From Mongoliitalea daihaiensis (GTDB lineage: Bacteria > Bacteroidota > Bacteroidia > Cytophagales > Cyclobacteriaceae): a DNA stretch of 64,000 bases. The position numbers were made by a program, and so were the translations under genes. The stretch spans positions 4,376,001 to 4,440,000 of the forward strand of contig NZ_CP063779.1 of the NCBI RefSeq assembly GCF_021596945.1. Direction: 5' to 3'. The notes beneath the pieces are model-generated. The model searched no databases. It was not told where the DNA came from and saw only the letters and a program-made list of their open reading frames with translations. Below are positions 44,895-54,600 of the stretch, piece after piece (the stretch's first letter is position 1; each line of letters starts with the position of its first letter).

Positions 44895-45191
44895 TTGTAT
44901 CAATTTATACTCGATATGGAATACAACATATTACCCGTCGAGAGAATTTTTGGAAAGAGATTTGGATTTAATCCTTCTGGAAGAATTAACTATTATGTAA
45001 CATTCGCTGAAGGGATTGTCAGGGAACTTCAAAAACACACTAAGTCATTCTCCATTCGATTTTTTACCGAAAAAATCGACCAAACCTAGGATTTTGACAA
45101 TCAAATCGATCAAGTAATCAAAGGACTAGATCATATCCTAAAACTTCGGAACTGGATTTTGGCGAAAGGGTTATTGGAGGAGGGTGAATGA
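44895..45191 (+). pseudogene. Decayed C-terminal gene fragment with in-frame stop
   Basis: A frame reading MEYNILPVERIFGKRFGF and on to KHTKSFSIRFFTEKIDQT is stopped by TAG at 45087-45089. It then continues in the same frame as DFDNQIDQVIKGLDHILKL to RNWILAKGLLEEGE and a TGA. The second half looks like a helical C-terminus. It may belong with the fragment at 44665 as the two ends of one deleted gene. No family could be named. Confidence 0.4.
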
Positions 45192-45348
45192 AGAAGTAAA
45201 GACAATTGACATTTCTTCTTTCCATTCAATTTGTTTAAAAAACTTGATCAACCTTACTCCACCAAATTCCCTAATTAAACAAAAAACCATTAACTTGAAC
45301 TTTAATTCAATTTTTACACAACATCTTTTTCCAATTATAAAAATTTAG

Positions 45349-46053
45349 ATGAATACCGCCGTACACAATAGATTAATATCCTTCATCTGGTCCATAGCTG
45401 ACGACTGTCTGAGAGATGTATATGTAAGAGGAAAATACCGAGACGTTATCCTTCCTATGGTGGTGTTGCGCAGATTGGATGCCTTGCTAGAACCAACCAA
45501 AGAAGCGGTAATGGAAGAGCTTGCTTTCCAAAGAGACGAAGCAGGATTCACGGAATGGGATGAAACAGGTCTAAGAGACGCCAGTGGCTATGTATTTTAC
45601 AATACCAGTGAATGGACTTTGCAACGACTGTATGATACAGCAACTAACAGCCAACAGATCTTGCAGGCCAATTTCGAGGATTACCTTAACGGCTTTAGTC
45701 CGAATGTCAAAGAAATCATTGACAAGTTTAAGCTGAAAAGCCAAGTCCGCCACATGGCATCTAAAGATGTGTTGCTCGATGTTTTGGAGAAATTTACTTC
45801 CCCTAAAATCAATCTGACACCTTTTGAGGTAGAAGACCCTGACGGTAGAAAACTCCCGCCGCTTTCCAACTTAGGAATGGGCTATGTGTTTGAGGAACTG
45901 ATCCGGAAATTCAACGAGGATAACAACGAAGAAGCGGGAGAGCACTTTACCCCACGCGAAGTAATCGACCTGATGACGCATATCGTTTTTGACCCTATCA
46001 AAGACAAATTGCCTCCTGTCATGACCATTTACGACCCTGCTTGTGGTTCATAG
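45349..46053 (+). pseudogene. hsdM: hsdM, 5' part (type I methyltransferase subunit interrupted by an IS)
   Basis: The first 233 codons of HsdM are intact: MNTAVHNRLISFIWSIADDC, VILPMVVLRRLDALLEPTK, the N-terminal helical domain and EHFTPREVIDLMTHIVF ahead of motif I. The gene is cut at 46048/46049 within the SAM-binding motif, so the peptide ends IYDPACGS and a TAG formed at the junction. Joining 45349-46048 to 47628-49273 gives 2346 bases, exactly 782 codons, with DPACGSGGML restored (229-238). HsdM methylates adenine and is required for both methylation and cleavage by the complex. As it stands, neither half should be active. Confidence 0.93.
46039..46048 (+). repeat. Left target-site duplication (10 bp)
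   Basis: GCTTGTGGTT directly precedes the left inverted repeat of the IS and is repeated immediately after the right end at 47618-47627. A 10-bp duplication is within the range of IS4-family elements. Confidence 0.93.
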
Positions 46054-46056
46054 CCG

Positions 46057-47391
46057 TCAGGTTAAGAGGTTAATTATATGTTCAAGAGCCAATTTTCCTT
46101 TCTTTTTTTCAAGATAAATTGCTTTTGGAGCATAATCGATCAATTTTTTAATCAAAAGTCGGAGCTGGTTTTGGTTTTTAACTGCTTTTATTAGAAAGTT
46201 TTGGATGTTTTGTATCAGTCTAAAGTATTTCCAAATACTGCATAGTATCTTATATTTACCATACATCTGCTCTTGTAAACAGTTGAATATCTTTAGATTA
46301 AGGATTACCCAAATTAGCTTTCCGTAAAGCTGACATTCAAACCTATGAATTTTTTTACTGTTAAACTCATTTATCGTAACCAAAGATTTCCAAGTCTTGA
46401 AAATGAGTTCTATTTGCCATCTCATAGCGTAAACTTTTCTTATTTCATTGGTTTTTAGTACCTCAGACGGAACATTGGTAACCATAATATTGAGTCTGGC
46501 CTTGATTTTAAACTTTTCAGAAACATTATGTCCTGTTGACCTTGCTTGTTTGGTTGTTTTTTTTAGTCTTTTTTGATAGGTTTCTTCATTGGCAAGTGAA
46601 AGAACCAAACGCGCAGGAACACGCTCCTTTTTACCTAAGTATACAGAGACTTCAATATAGTCAAGATGATTTTTTTTGAGTTTGTGAAGGTGATTTTTTA
46701 AGTCTACAGGTTCCTCTGAATCCAAATCAAGATAGCAATTCACCTGTGGCCCCAAACGGTTGATAAAATAGGCTCCCGCAGAATGGACCTTTGTCATAAA
46801 CTTCAGGGTAGAATATCCCAGATCTCTTAAAAAAAGATCTTTTTCACATATATCATGAGTAAATTCCGCTGAGTCTGACTGATCGTTCAATACCCCAGAG
46901 GTCAGTCTCAGATCCATACTTTGACCGCTAATGAAATCGTATTCATATTGGATACTTATCATTGATGATGATTGGCTAAGGGCTCCGCCATATCCCTTAT
47001 ATTTTTCCGAAAAAGGGTCAGGGAGAGAAAACTTGGTTGAATCCTTGATCCTGATTCTTTTAAAATGGGATGTAAGGAGTTCTCTATTGCCCTGATATCT
47101 AATCTTTTGAAACAAAAGTATGTCAAGACATCTTTTAAAAATGATACTGCTTGAGCTGTAAATCGATCGTGTAAGGATTGCTTTGTAATATTGATACCGA
47201 ACTGCTCAAACAGAAAGGAGGCCATATCCAATAAGCTGAAAAATTTTCCCCGTTGATACGAAAACATCAAACTAAGCAGGAACCCGAAACCGTCAAGTTT
47301 AGACTTCCTGATACAGAAACGAGTTTCAGAGGCGATTGAGTTAATGGTTTTTGGATTAAAGAAACTATGAAATTTTTCCCTTAAAATCTGA
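46057..47391 (-). pseudogene. IS4-type DDE transposase, split by a frameshift
   Basis: The minus-strand N-terminal frame (from ~47391, through LDGFGFLLSLMFSYQRG and FLFEQFGINITKQSLHDRF) ends functionally at about 47110. The rest continues in another frame, from FQKIRYQGNRELL to the stop at 46057. The second frame has DDE residues in RIKDSTKFSLP and LFLRDLGYST and the IS4 signature YAMRWQIELIFKTWK (Y-2-R-3-E-6-K). A -1 slip at the TACTTTTGTTT stretch joins the frames. No ATG lies near the true N-terminus. It may be an inactive copy or use recoding; sequence alone cannot decide. Confidence 0.8.
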
Positions 47392-47458
47392 TCTTTTTCA
47401 AGTAAATTTCCTTGATTTTCTTCCCTTTACTGTAAAAATATTGTTATATTTATAGAAG

Positions 47459-47495
47459 AAAAAGGCGGATAACGACCAAGTTGAGCCGCCTTTTT
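47459..47495 (+). terminator. Terminator-like hairpin near the right IS end
   Basis: A 10-bp stem AAAAAGGCGG/CCGCCTTTTT with a 17-base loop, T-run on both strands. It may shield the transposase gene from read-through or act on the hsd transcript. Confidence 0.55.
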
Positions 47496-47521
47496 CAAAA
47501 TAACTAAAAACTTATACAAAT

Positions 47522-49273
47522 ATGAGCAAAAGGACGAAAGATCCCAAGGGGGATCTACGTTTTGTTTGTAAATCAGCTCAGACTTCTGATTTCAGGCCCA
47601 TTAGCCTGACGGCTATGGCTTGTGGTTCGGGTGGCATGCTGACCGAATCTCAGAATTTCATCAAGGATGAAGAAGGTGCCATTCGGGCTATGGGTGATGT
47701 GTACCTATATGGCAAGGAAATCAATGACGAGACCTACGCCATTTGTAAGTCAGACATGATGATCAAGGGCAACAACCCTGAAAACATCCGTGTAGGCTCT
47801 ACCCTTTCCACGGATGAATTTTCCGGGCACACCTTTGACTTTATGCTTTCCAATCCGCCTTATGGAAAATCCTGGGCAAGTGAGGTAAAAAACATCAAGG
47901 ATGGAAATGCTGTCATCGACTCCCGTTTTGTAGTAAATCTCAAAGATTATTGGGGCAATGTAGAAGAAGCAGATGCCACCCCTCGCTCCTCCGATGGCCA
48001 ATTACTTTTTCTGATGGAAATGGTGAACAAAATGAAGCCGACCAGCCAAAGCCCATTGGGTTCTCGTATTGCTTCGGTGCATAACGGCTCTAGCCTTTTT
48101 ACAGGTGATGCAGGTGGCGGTGAAAGCAATATCCGCAGACACATCATTGAAAACGATTGGCTGGACTGTATCATTCAATTGCCCAACAACCTTTTTTACA
48201 ATACCGGCATTACCACCTACATCTGGATTTTGCACAACAACAAAGCAGCCCAGCGAAAAGGAAAAGTGTTGCTGATTGATGCTTCTCAGCGTTTTGCCAA
48301 ACTGCGTAAAAACCTGGGCAATAAGAACTGCGAACTGACGGCTTCACACATCCAAGAAATTCAGGATGCTTATACCAATTTTGAGACGGTGGAGCGCCAA
48401 GGCGAAGATGGTTTGGCGGCCAAGGTTTTTGATAATTCCGATTTTGGGTATTTCAAAGTAACGATTGACCGAGCGGCCAGACTGAAAGCCCAGTTTTCTG
48501 CCGAACGCATTGCCGACTTGCGCTATGACAAAACACTCAAAGAACCCATGCAATGGGCTTTTGAAACCTTTGGGGAAAGCGTTTACACCAATTTAAAATC
48601 CATAGAAAAAGAGCTGTTGGAATGGTGTGAGAAAAACGACCTGGACCTAAACGCTAAGAAGCGGAAAGCACTTACTGCTATCACGACTTGGAAAAAGCAA
48701 CAAGAAATATTGGAAACTGCCAGTGCATTGATGGACGCCATTGGTACGGATGAATACAGCGATTTCAATGTCTTTTTGGAGGATGTAAACCAAGAACTGA
48801 AAGCCCAAAAATCAAAACTCTCTGCCAGCGAAAAGAACCAAATTTTGGCTGCCGTAAGCTGGTATGATGAAACAGCCGAAAAGGTCATCAAGAAAACCCA
48901 GAAGTTAAGTGGCGACAAGCTCGACCAACTCTTGGACCATTTAAATTGTACGGTAGAACAACTACCTGATTACGGCTACTACCCAAGTGGAAAGGCCAAT
49001 GAATACATCGTCTACGAAAACCAAACGGACCTACGTGACAGCGAAAGTGTGCCATTGGCGGAAAGCATTCACGATTATTTCTTGCGGGAAGTAAAACCAC
49101 ATGTGCCAGAAGCTTGGATTGATTTGGACAAAACCAAAATTGGCTATGAAATCAGTTTCAACAAGTATTTCTACCAACACAAGCCACTTAGATCGATCGA
49201 TGAGGTAAGTGCTGAAATTTTGGCTTTGGAGCTAGAGAGTGAAGGCTTGATTATGGATATTCTGAAAATGTAA
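47522..49273 (+). pseudogene. hsdM: hsdM, 3' part, with a chimeric start inside the IS
   Basis: The original gene resumes at 47628. Because an ATG at 47522 within the IS is in frame, a 583-residue chimera could be read: ~32 IS-derived residues (SKRTKDPKGDLRF and on), then ACGSGGMLTES. It keeps the catalytic motif IV (FMLSNPPYGKSW) and the C-terminal helices, but lacks the N-terminal domain and the first residues of motif I. It could be expressed from an outward IS promoter and feed translation of the downstream genes. Methyltransferase activity is doubtful. The next gene starts 4 bases after its stop. Confidence 0.85.
47618..47627 (+). repeat. Right target-site duplication (10 bp)
   Basis: Second copy of GCTTGTGGTT, immediately after the right inverted repeat; pairs with 46039-46048. 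Confidence 0.93.
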
Positions 49274-49277
49274 GCCG

Positions 49278-50339
49278 ATGGAGATACAAAGCGACAAGGA
49301 ATATCAAGATTGGCTAAAAGCGTTAAAAGCGAAAGTTAGCGTTGCCCGGGTAAAAGCGGCTTTGGCTGCCAACAAGGAGCTGATCCACTTTTATTTTGAC
49401 TTGGGCAAAATGATCAGTGAGCAACAACTGAAAGCAGCTTGGGGTGATAAGTTGATTGTGCAACTTTCAAAAGATTTAAGCACCGAATTTACAGATATGA
49501 AAGGCTTTTCAGTTACCAATCTGAAGTATTGCCGCCAGTTTTATCAGTTTTATAAAAATGAAATTGGTCAACAGACCGTTGGCCAATCGGAGCGAGTGGA
49601 TTTTGGTCAACACGCTGTTGACCAATTGCCATGGGGTCATAATGTATTGATCTTTAGCAAATCAAAAAACATTGCAGAAGCGCTGTTCTATCAACAACAA
49701 ACACTTCATAATAACTGGAGTCGTGATATATTGGCCTTACAGTTGAAATCAAATTTGTTTGAACGAAGCGGAAAAGTCATCAGCAACTTCAAACAGACGC
49801 TACCAAAACCTACTTCCGATTTAGCACAGCAAAGCTTAAAAGATCCTTATGTGTTCGATTTTGTAGCATTGGCAGAAAAGTATAACGAACGTGATATTGA
49901 AAATCAATTGGTACAACACATATCCAAATTCTTGTTGGAGCTAGGCAAAGGCTTTGCATACGTTGGAAGGCAGTATCCCATGCAGATAGGCGAAAAAGAG
50001 TATTACATTGACTTATTATTTTACCATGTGGTGCTCAAAGCCTATGTGGTGATTGAGCTGAAAAATACTGCCTTTATGCCGGAGTATGCCGGTAAACTCA
50101 ACTTTTACCTTTCGGCAGTAGATAGCTTACTTAAACTAGAAGACGACAAACCTACCATTGGCATTTTGCTTTGCAGAGATAAAAACAACATCGAAGCTGA
50201 GTTTGCCCTGCGCGACATCAACAAACCTATGGGCGTAAGTGAATTTAAACTGACAGAAATATTGCCGGAGGACTTAAAATCGAGCATGCCCACCATAGAA
50301 GAAATCGAACAAACCCTAAAATCGAGCAGCTATGAATAA
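49278..50339 (+). CDS. DUF1016/YhcG-type PD-(D/E)XK nuclease-like protein
   Basis: 353 residues. N-terminal DUF1016_N helices (VARVKAALAANKELIHFYFDLG, SVTNLKYCRQFYQFY) and a C-terminal nuclease fold: YIDLLFYHVVLKAYVVIELK with D245, E260 and K262, then FMPEYAGKLNFYLSAVD. Such genes often ride in type I restriction operons; their contribution is not settled. Between helices lies a Gln-rich repeat-like stretch (GQQTVGQSERVDFGQHAVDQ). It sits 4 bases after hsdM and overlaps hsdS by 8 bases, so it is an integral operon member. Confidence 0.92.
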   Translation: MEIQSDKEYQDWLKALKAKVSVARVKAALAANKELIHFYFDLGKMISEQQLKAAWGDKLIVQLSKDLSTEFTDMKGFSVTNLKYCRQFYQFYKNEIGQQTVGQSERVDFGQHAVDQLPWGHNVLIFSKSKNIAEALFYQQQTLHNNWSRDILALQLKSNLFERSGKVISNFKQTLPKPTSDLAQQSLKDPYVFDFVALAEKYNERDIENQLVQHISKFLLELGKGFAYVGRQYPMQIGEKEYYIDLLFYHVVLKAYVVIELKNTAFMPEYAGKLNFYLSAVDSLLKLEDDKPTIGILLCRDKNNIEAEFALRDINKPMGVSEFKLTEILPEDLKSSMPTIEEIEQTLKSSSYE

Positions 50340-51627
50340 ATTGGCAGTACAAAAATACCCCGCCTACAAAGATTCGGGAGTGGATTGGCTGGGGGAAATT
50401 CCTGAAGGATGGGAATTAAGGAAATTCAAGTATTTATTTAGAGAGATTAATGAAAGAAGCGATGATGGTACAGAAGATTTATTGTCCGTATCTCAGTACA
50501 CTGGCGTTACTAAAAAATCCGATAAAGTTGAAGAAGGTGATTTATTGACAACCGCTTCGACACTTGAAGGTTACAAAAAGGTTTATCAAAACGATTTGGT
50601 CAGTAACATCATGCTGGCATGGAATGGTAGTCTTGGATTCTCTCCTTTTAATGGGATAACAAGTCCTGCTTATTCAATATATCGTTTAAATAAAGGTAAT
50701 TCCGAACGCTTCTTTCACTATTTAGTGAGAAGCCAGATATACAAATCTGAATTTAAAAGGAACAGTTCAGGTGTCATAGAAAGTAGACTAAGATTGTACA
50801 CAGATGATTTTTTTGCTATTTGGTCAATACTTCCTTCCCCTTTCGAACAAACCGCCATTGCCAATTTCCTAGACGACAAAACCGCCAAAATAGACCAAGC
50901 CATTGCCCAAAAAGAGCAGCTCATAGCCCTGCTCAAAGAACGCAAGCAGATCATCATTCAAAATGCGGTAACCAAAGGTTTAGACCCGAATGCGAGAATG
51001 AAAGACTCTGGTGTGGAATGGATTGGGGAGATTCCGGAACATTGGGAGGTGAAGAAGTTGAAGTATGTAGCATTTATTAGAGGTGGGCAGGTTGATCCAA
51101 AGATTTCTCCTTACAAAGAAATGATTTTAATAGCTCCCAATCATATTGAATCACGCTCTGGTGTCATTCTATATGAGGAAACAGCTGATCAACAAGGGGC
51201 TGATAGTGGGAAATATTTGGCAAAAGAAGGTGATTTAATCTATAGTAAAATCAGGCCAGAATTGAGAAAAGTATGTAAAACTGATAAGGTCTGTCTGTGT
51301 AGTGCTGACATGTATGCTATAAAAGCATCAAAAGATGTTAGTGAAGACTATTTGCTGTTTGTCTTTTTGGGTGAGCAATTCAATGATTTTATGATAAATC
51401 AGTCTTTAAGAGTTGCAATGCCGAAAGTCAATAGATCGGATGTTATTAATTATCCGATCGTCTTTCCTCCGTTTGAAGAACAGCGGAGGATTATAAAATA
51501 TATCGAAACCCAATCCGCCAAAACCGACCAAGCCATTTCATTACAACAAAATCAAATCGATAAGCTAAAAGAATACAAGGCTACTTTGATAGACAGTGCG
51601 GTAACGGGGAAGATAAAGGTGGAATAA
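50332..51627 (+). CDS. hsdS: Type I restriction-modification specificity subunit
   Basis: 431 residues in two halves, each with a target recognition domain followed by a conserved helix. The halves start with matching motifs, DSGVDWLGEIPEGWELRKFK (~11) and DSGVEWIGEIPEHWEVKKLK (~224). They end with PFEQTAIANFLDDKTAKID and PFEEQRRIIKYIETQSAKTD plus long coiled-coil-prone helices. It reads a bipartite DNA sequence and holds the HsdM/HsdR subunits. It overlaps the DUF1016 gene by 8 bases and lies 2 bases before the GHKL gene. Both recognition domains look complete. Confidence 0.95.
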   Translation: MNKLAVQKYPAYKDSGVDWLGEIPEGWELRKFKYLFREINERSDDGTEDLLSVSQYTGVTKKSDKVEEGDLLTTASTLEGYKKVYQNDLVSNIMLAWNGSLGFSPFNGITSPAYSIYRLNKGNSERFFHYLVRSQIYKSEFKRNSSGVIESRLRLYTDDFFAIWSILPSPFEQTAIANFLDDKTAKIDQAIAQKEQLIALLKERKQIIIQNAVTKGLDPNARMKDSGVEWIGEIPEHWEVKKLKYVAFIRGGQVDPKISPYKEMILIAPNHIESRSGVILYEETADQQGADSGKYLAKEGDLIYSKIRPELRKVCKTDKVCLCSADMYAIKASKDVSEDYLLFVFLGEQFNDFMINQSLRVAMPKVNRSDVINYPIVFPPFEEQRRIIKYIETQSAKTDQAISLQQNQIDKLKEYKATLIDSAVTGKIKVE

Positions 51628-51629
51628 TT

Positions 51630-54600
51630 ATGGAAAAGAGCTTAACAGAAATATCCGCAAATTCAATTTTTGAAAAGCATTATGAATGCTACAAAAAAGT
51701 ATGGATTGAAACCATTAAACAACAAGCTGGTCAAGTAGAGCAAGTAAGTTCAGATTATCAGGGAAGGGTGATTTATGAATTGCTGCAGAATGCTTTTGAT
51801 AAAGCAGAAAAAAGGATATTAGTTAAGGTAAATGGAAATGTCCTATACATTGCCAATGATGGCACAAAGTTTACTTATACTACCGATTATGATTACGAAA
51901 AGAACAGCACCGAAAGGGGGGATTTCCAGTCACTTTGTTCTATATCTACGTCTACAAAAAATGCCGCTAACAGCATAGGAAACAAAGGAGTTGGCTTTAA
52001 ATCGGCTTTTTCCATTGCAGAGCATGGTTTTGTTAACATCCATACCCAAGGTAATATTATAAAAAAAGGAGTAACAAATATTGAGGAAAATATAAGTTTT
52101 AGAATTTACGATTCATTCAAAACTATTAATTCCATTCCAAAAGAGTTTGATTTAGAAATCCAAGAAAATTTATCAGAAAAAATCAGTATTGTTCAGAAAG
52201 AGTTTAAAGGAAGGGGTGTTCCTGGCTTTTATTTTCCATTACAAATAAAAAATGAGGATGAAACTATTAAGGCATTGTTTAATGATGGTTTTGTTACAGT
52301 TATCGAAATTCCATTTGATATCGAAATTGAACAAATTGTACAATCCTTATATGATGAAATAGAAAAAATACATTTCCAATTTATAAGATTAAAGTATGAT
52401 AAAGACTTTAAAATCACATTTGATTATAATGGTAAAATCCACAAACAGAAAATAGAAAAAAATATAGTAGGACTATATTCAATTGAGTTACAAAACGAGG
52501 AACTCAAACAGCTCGCTAGAAAAATAAATATTGAAATCGAAAAACCTGTTATTGCTTTTTACATCAATTATGAAACAGATGGTGTTTTATTTAATTACCT
52601 CCCATCAAAAGTTTCATCCCCCTTTAAGAACATTGATTTCCATGCTGACTTTCAAACAAAAGTTGATCGAACAAATATAAACTTCGATAAGAATAGTGAC
52701 GTTGGCAAATACAATCGGGCATTATTACAAGCCTGTGTAGAGTTCTTTTTCGCTACTCTCAACAATCACTTAGATTCATCAGAAAGAGTAGAATTAAATT
52801 TAAAATGGGTAGATAAAAATTTAATAGACGAAATGAATTTAAAATTTGAATGGAGATTACTTGAAATAAAGAACCATTCCGAAATTTTTCATGAAGTAAG
52901 GAGTCTTTTAAAAATCTGGGATTGGGAATACAATCTTGCATCTGACTTAATTACAAGGCTTACCCGTAAGTACTTTCAAGCTGAAAAATCAAATGAGGAA
53001 TACGCCGTTTATTATGACACTATTAGCGATTTTCTTGAGAGGTTTACATCAAAAACTAACCAATACTACATTTGGGTTGAAAGATTTAAAAATATCTTAG
53101 CTCCGAAATTGCTTTCATTAGATTGTAACTTATTACCAGAGATTTCTTTAACTAGGAGCAAAGAAATATTTTATAAAAAGAGAGGTGAAAATAGCCTTCA
53201 TCTACCCTCATTTATTGGAGTAAGTATCACGGATTTTGAAATAAAAGACAAATATCTTAGAAAGAAATTAGGTGTCAAAGATTTTGAGGATTACAACGAA
53301 ATCCTTAAATACTTTAAGCAGGTAAGCTATACAGGAACATTTGAAAAGGACAGTTTAACTGAAAAGGAGCAGATTGAATTATTGAAAAGCATTGTTCAAA
53401 TTATGAAGAACAAGAAGGAGGTTTTTACTACATGCTCACATCGTTATACTAGAACATTTACCTCTGAGGAGAGGAAAATTCATTCTGTTGTAAATCAGGC
53501 TTACTTTAATGTTTCAACAGTTTTTCTAAAGACATCTATAGGTAAATATAAGCCGGCACAACTCTGTAGAAAGTCGGAATTAGATACTGCTTTTTTAGAT
53601 AAATTAGACCTAACCGAAAGCTTAGATAGCTTTTTGCGATTCATTGGTGTTTCTTTGGATAATAATTTTATTTTTTGTGATCTTAGAATATATAATAATT
53701 TGAATAATGGCATTGACTATATACCAGCCCTATTTAAACGCAATGAAACTGTAGATAAACTTTATGGCGATGATTTGTTGAAAAATGTTCGGGTAATTAG
53801 TGCTAAAAATAAAAAGGTTCACCCTGCATTAATTAATGATAATAATTATAGTTTTCTCCAAAATATAAGTGGAAGAAACATTAAATCTGATTTGGATAAT
53901 TTAAGAGTAAAGGATTACGATAATTTCCCAAAGGAGTATCTGTATATTCTTTTTGAAAAGCTATATTCTATACGTTATGGAATTGAAAGGCTTTATTCAA
54001 GTTTATTTTCCCCATTGCATAAACATTTAAATAAATATTTGATAAGCACTAAGGGAACCTTAGAATGGAAATCAAAGGATGATGATTTTTTTATTGCTCA
54101 AAATAAACAGGATTATGAAATTTTAAAAAAATACGAAGTGCCACTTTTGAATTTCTATAATGGAAATGAAATTCCAGAAGAGTTATTAAATAGAAAAATT
54201 ATACTTACTGAAAATGATATTATTGCTAACCCTGTAAGGGATATTACAACGGAAACCTTGAGTCTGGTCGAAAGTAGAATATGTTATATGTTGTCCACTG
54301 TTAGCAATTCAAATCTTTCGGATTTAAATTATAAAGATAACTCAAGCGGAATTAGTGTTATTCAACAATTACTTTTTGGATGTCAAGTATTCGAATGTAC
54401 AAGCTTATCAAGAGAAATCATTTCTAATAAATCCGAATTAAAATTTGAAAATCGTGCTGATGCTTTATTTGATAAAGAATCAAAGAAAATTTATTTTATT
54501 CAAGGTTGCAGCAAAAAAACAAAAGCAGAATTTTTTGCGAAATATTTGTTTAATAACACAAGTATTAGTAGTGCTTTAGAACTTATTCTTTTTTTTAAGG

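Larger units (their letters stand above)
44634..45348 (+). other. Gene-poor spacer with decayed reading frames before hsdM
   Basis: About 715 bases between the Mrr-like gene and hsdM. It holds a 52-codon frame (44665-44823) resembling the N-terminus of a larger protein, and a longer decayed frame (44895-45188) broken by an in-frame TAG. The last ~120 bases are AT-rich and may hold the hsd promoter (for example TATAAAAATTTAG at ~45336-45348), but no clear TAnnTTTG was seen. Confidence 0.5.
46049..47617 (-). mobile_element. IS4-family-like insertion sequence, 1569 bp, inside hsdM
   Basis: Ends are 17-bp inverted repeats: left CATAGCCGTCAGGTTAA (46049-46065), right complement CATAGCCGTCAGGCTAA (47601-47617), one mismatch. 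Flanked by the 10-bp duplication GCTTGTGGTT. One transposase gene runs on the minus strand in two frames, its stop lying inside the left repeat. The right end holds a 10-bp GC stem (47459-47468/47486-47495) and an outward reading frame that enters hsdM. The clean duplication and near-perfect repeats suggest a recent insertion. Confidence 0.93.

Noticed and set aside
45349-49273. Two separate hsdM-like genes
   Set aside because: The 10-bp duplication, the inverted repeats and the restored frame show one gene with an insertion.
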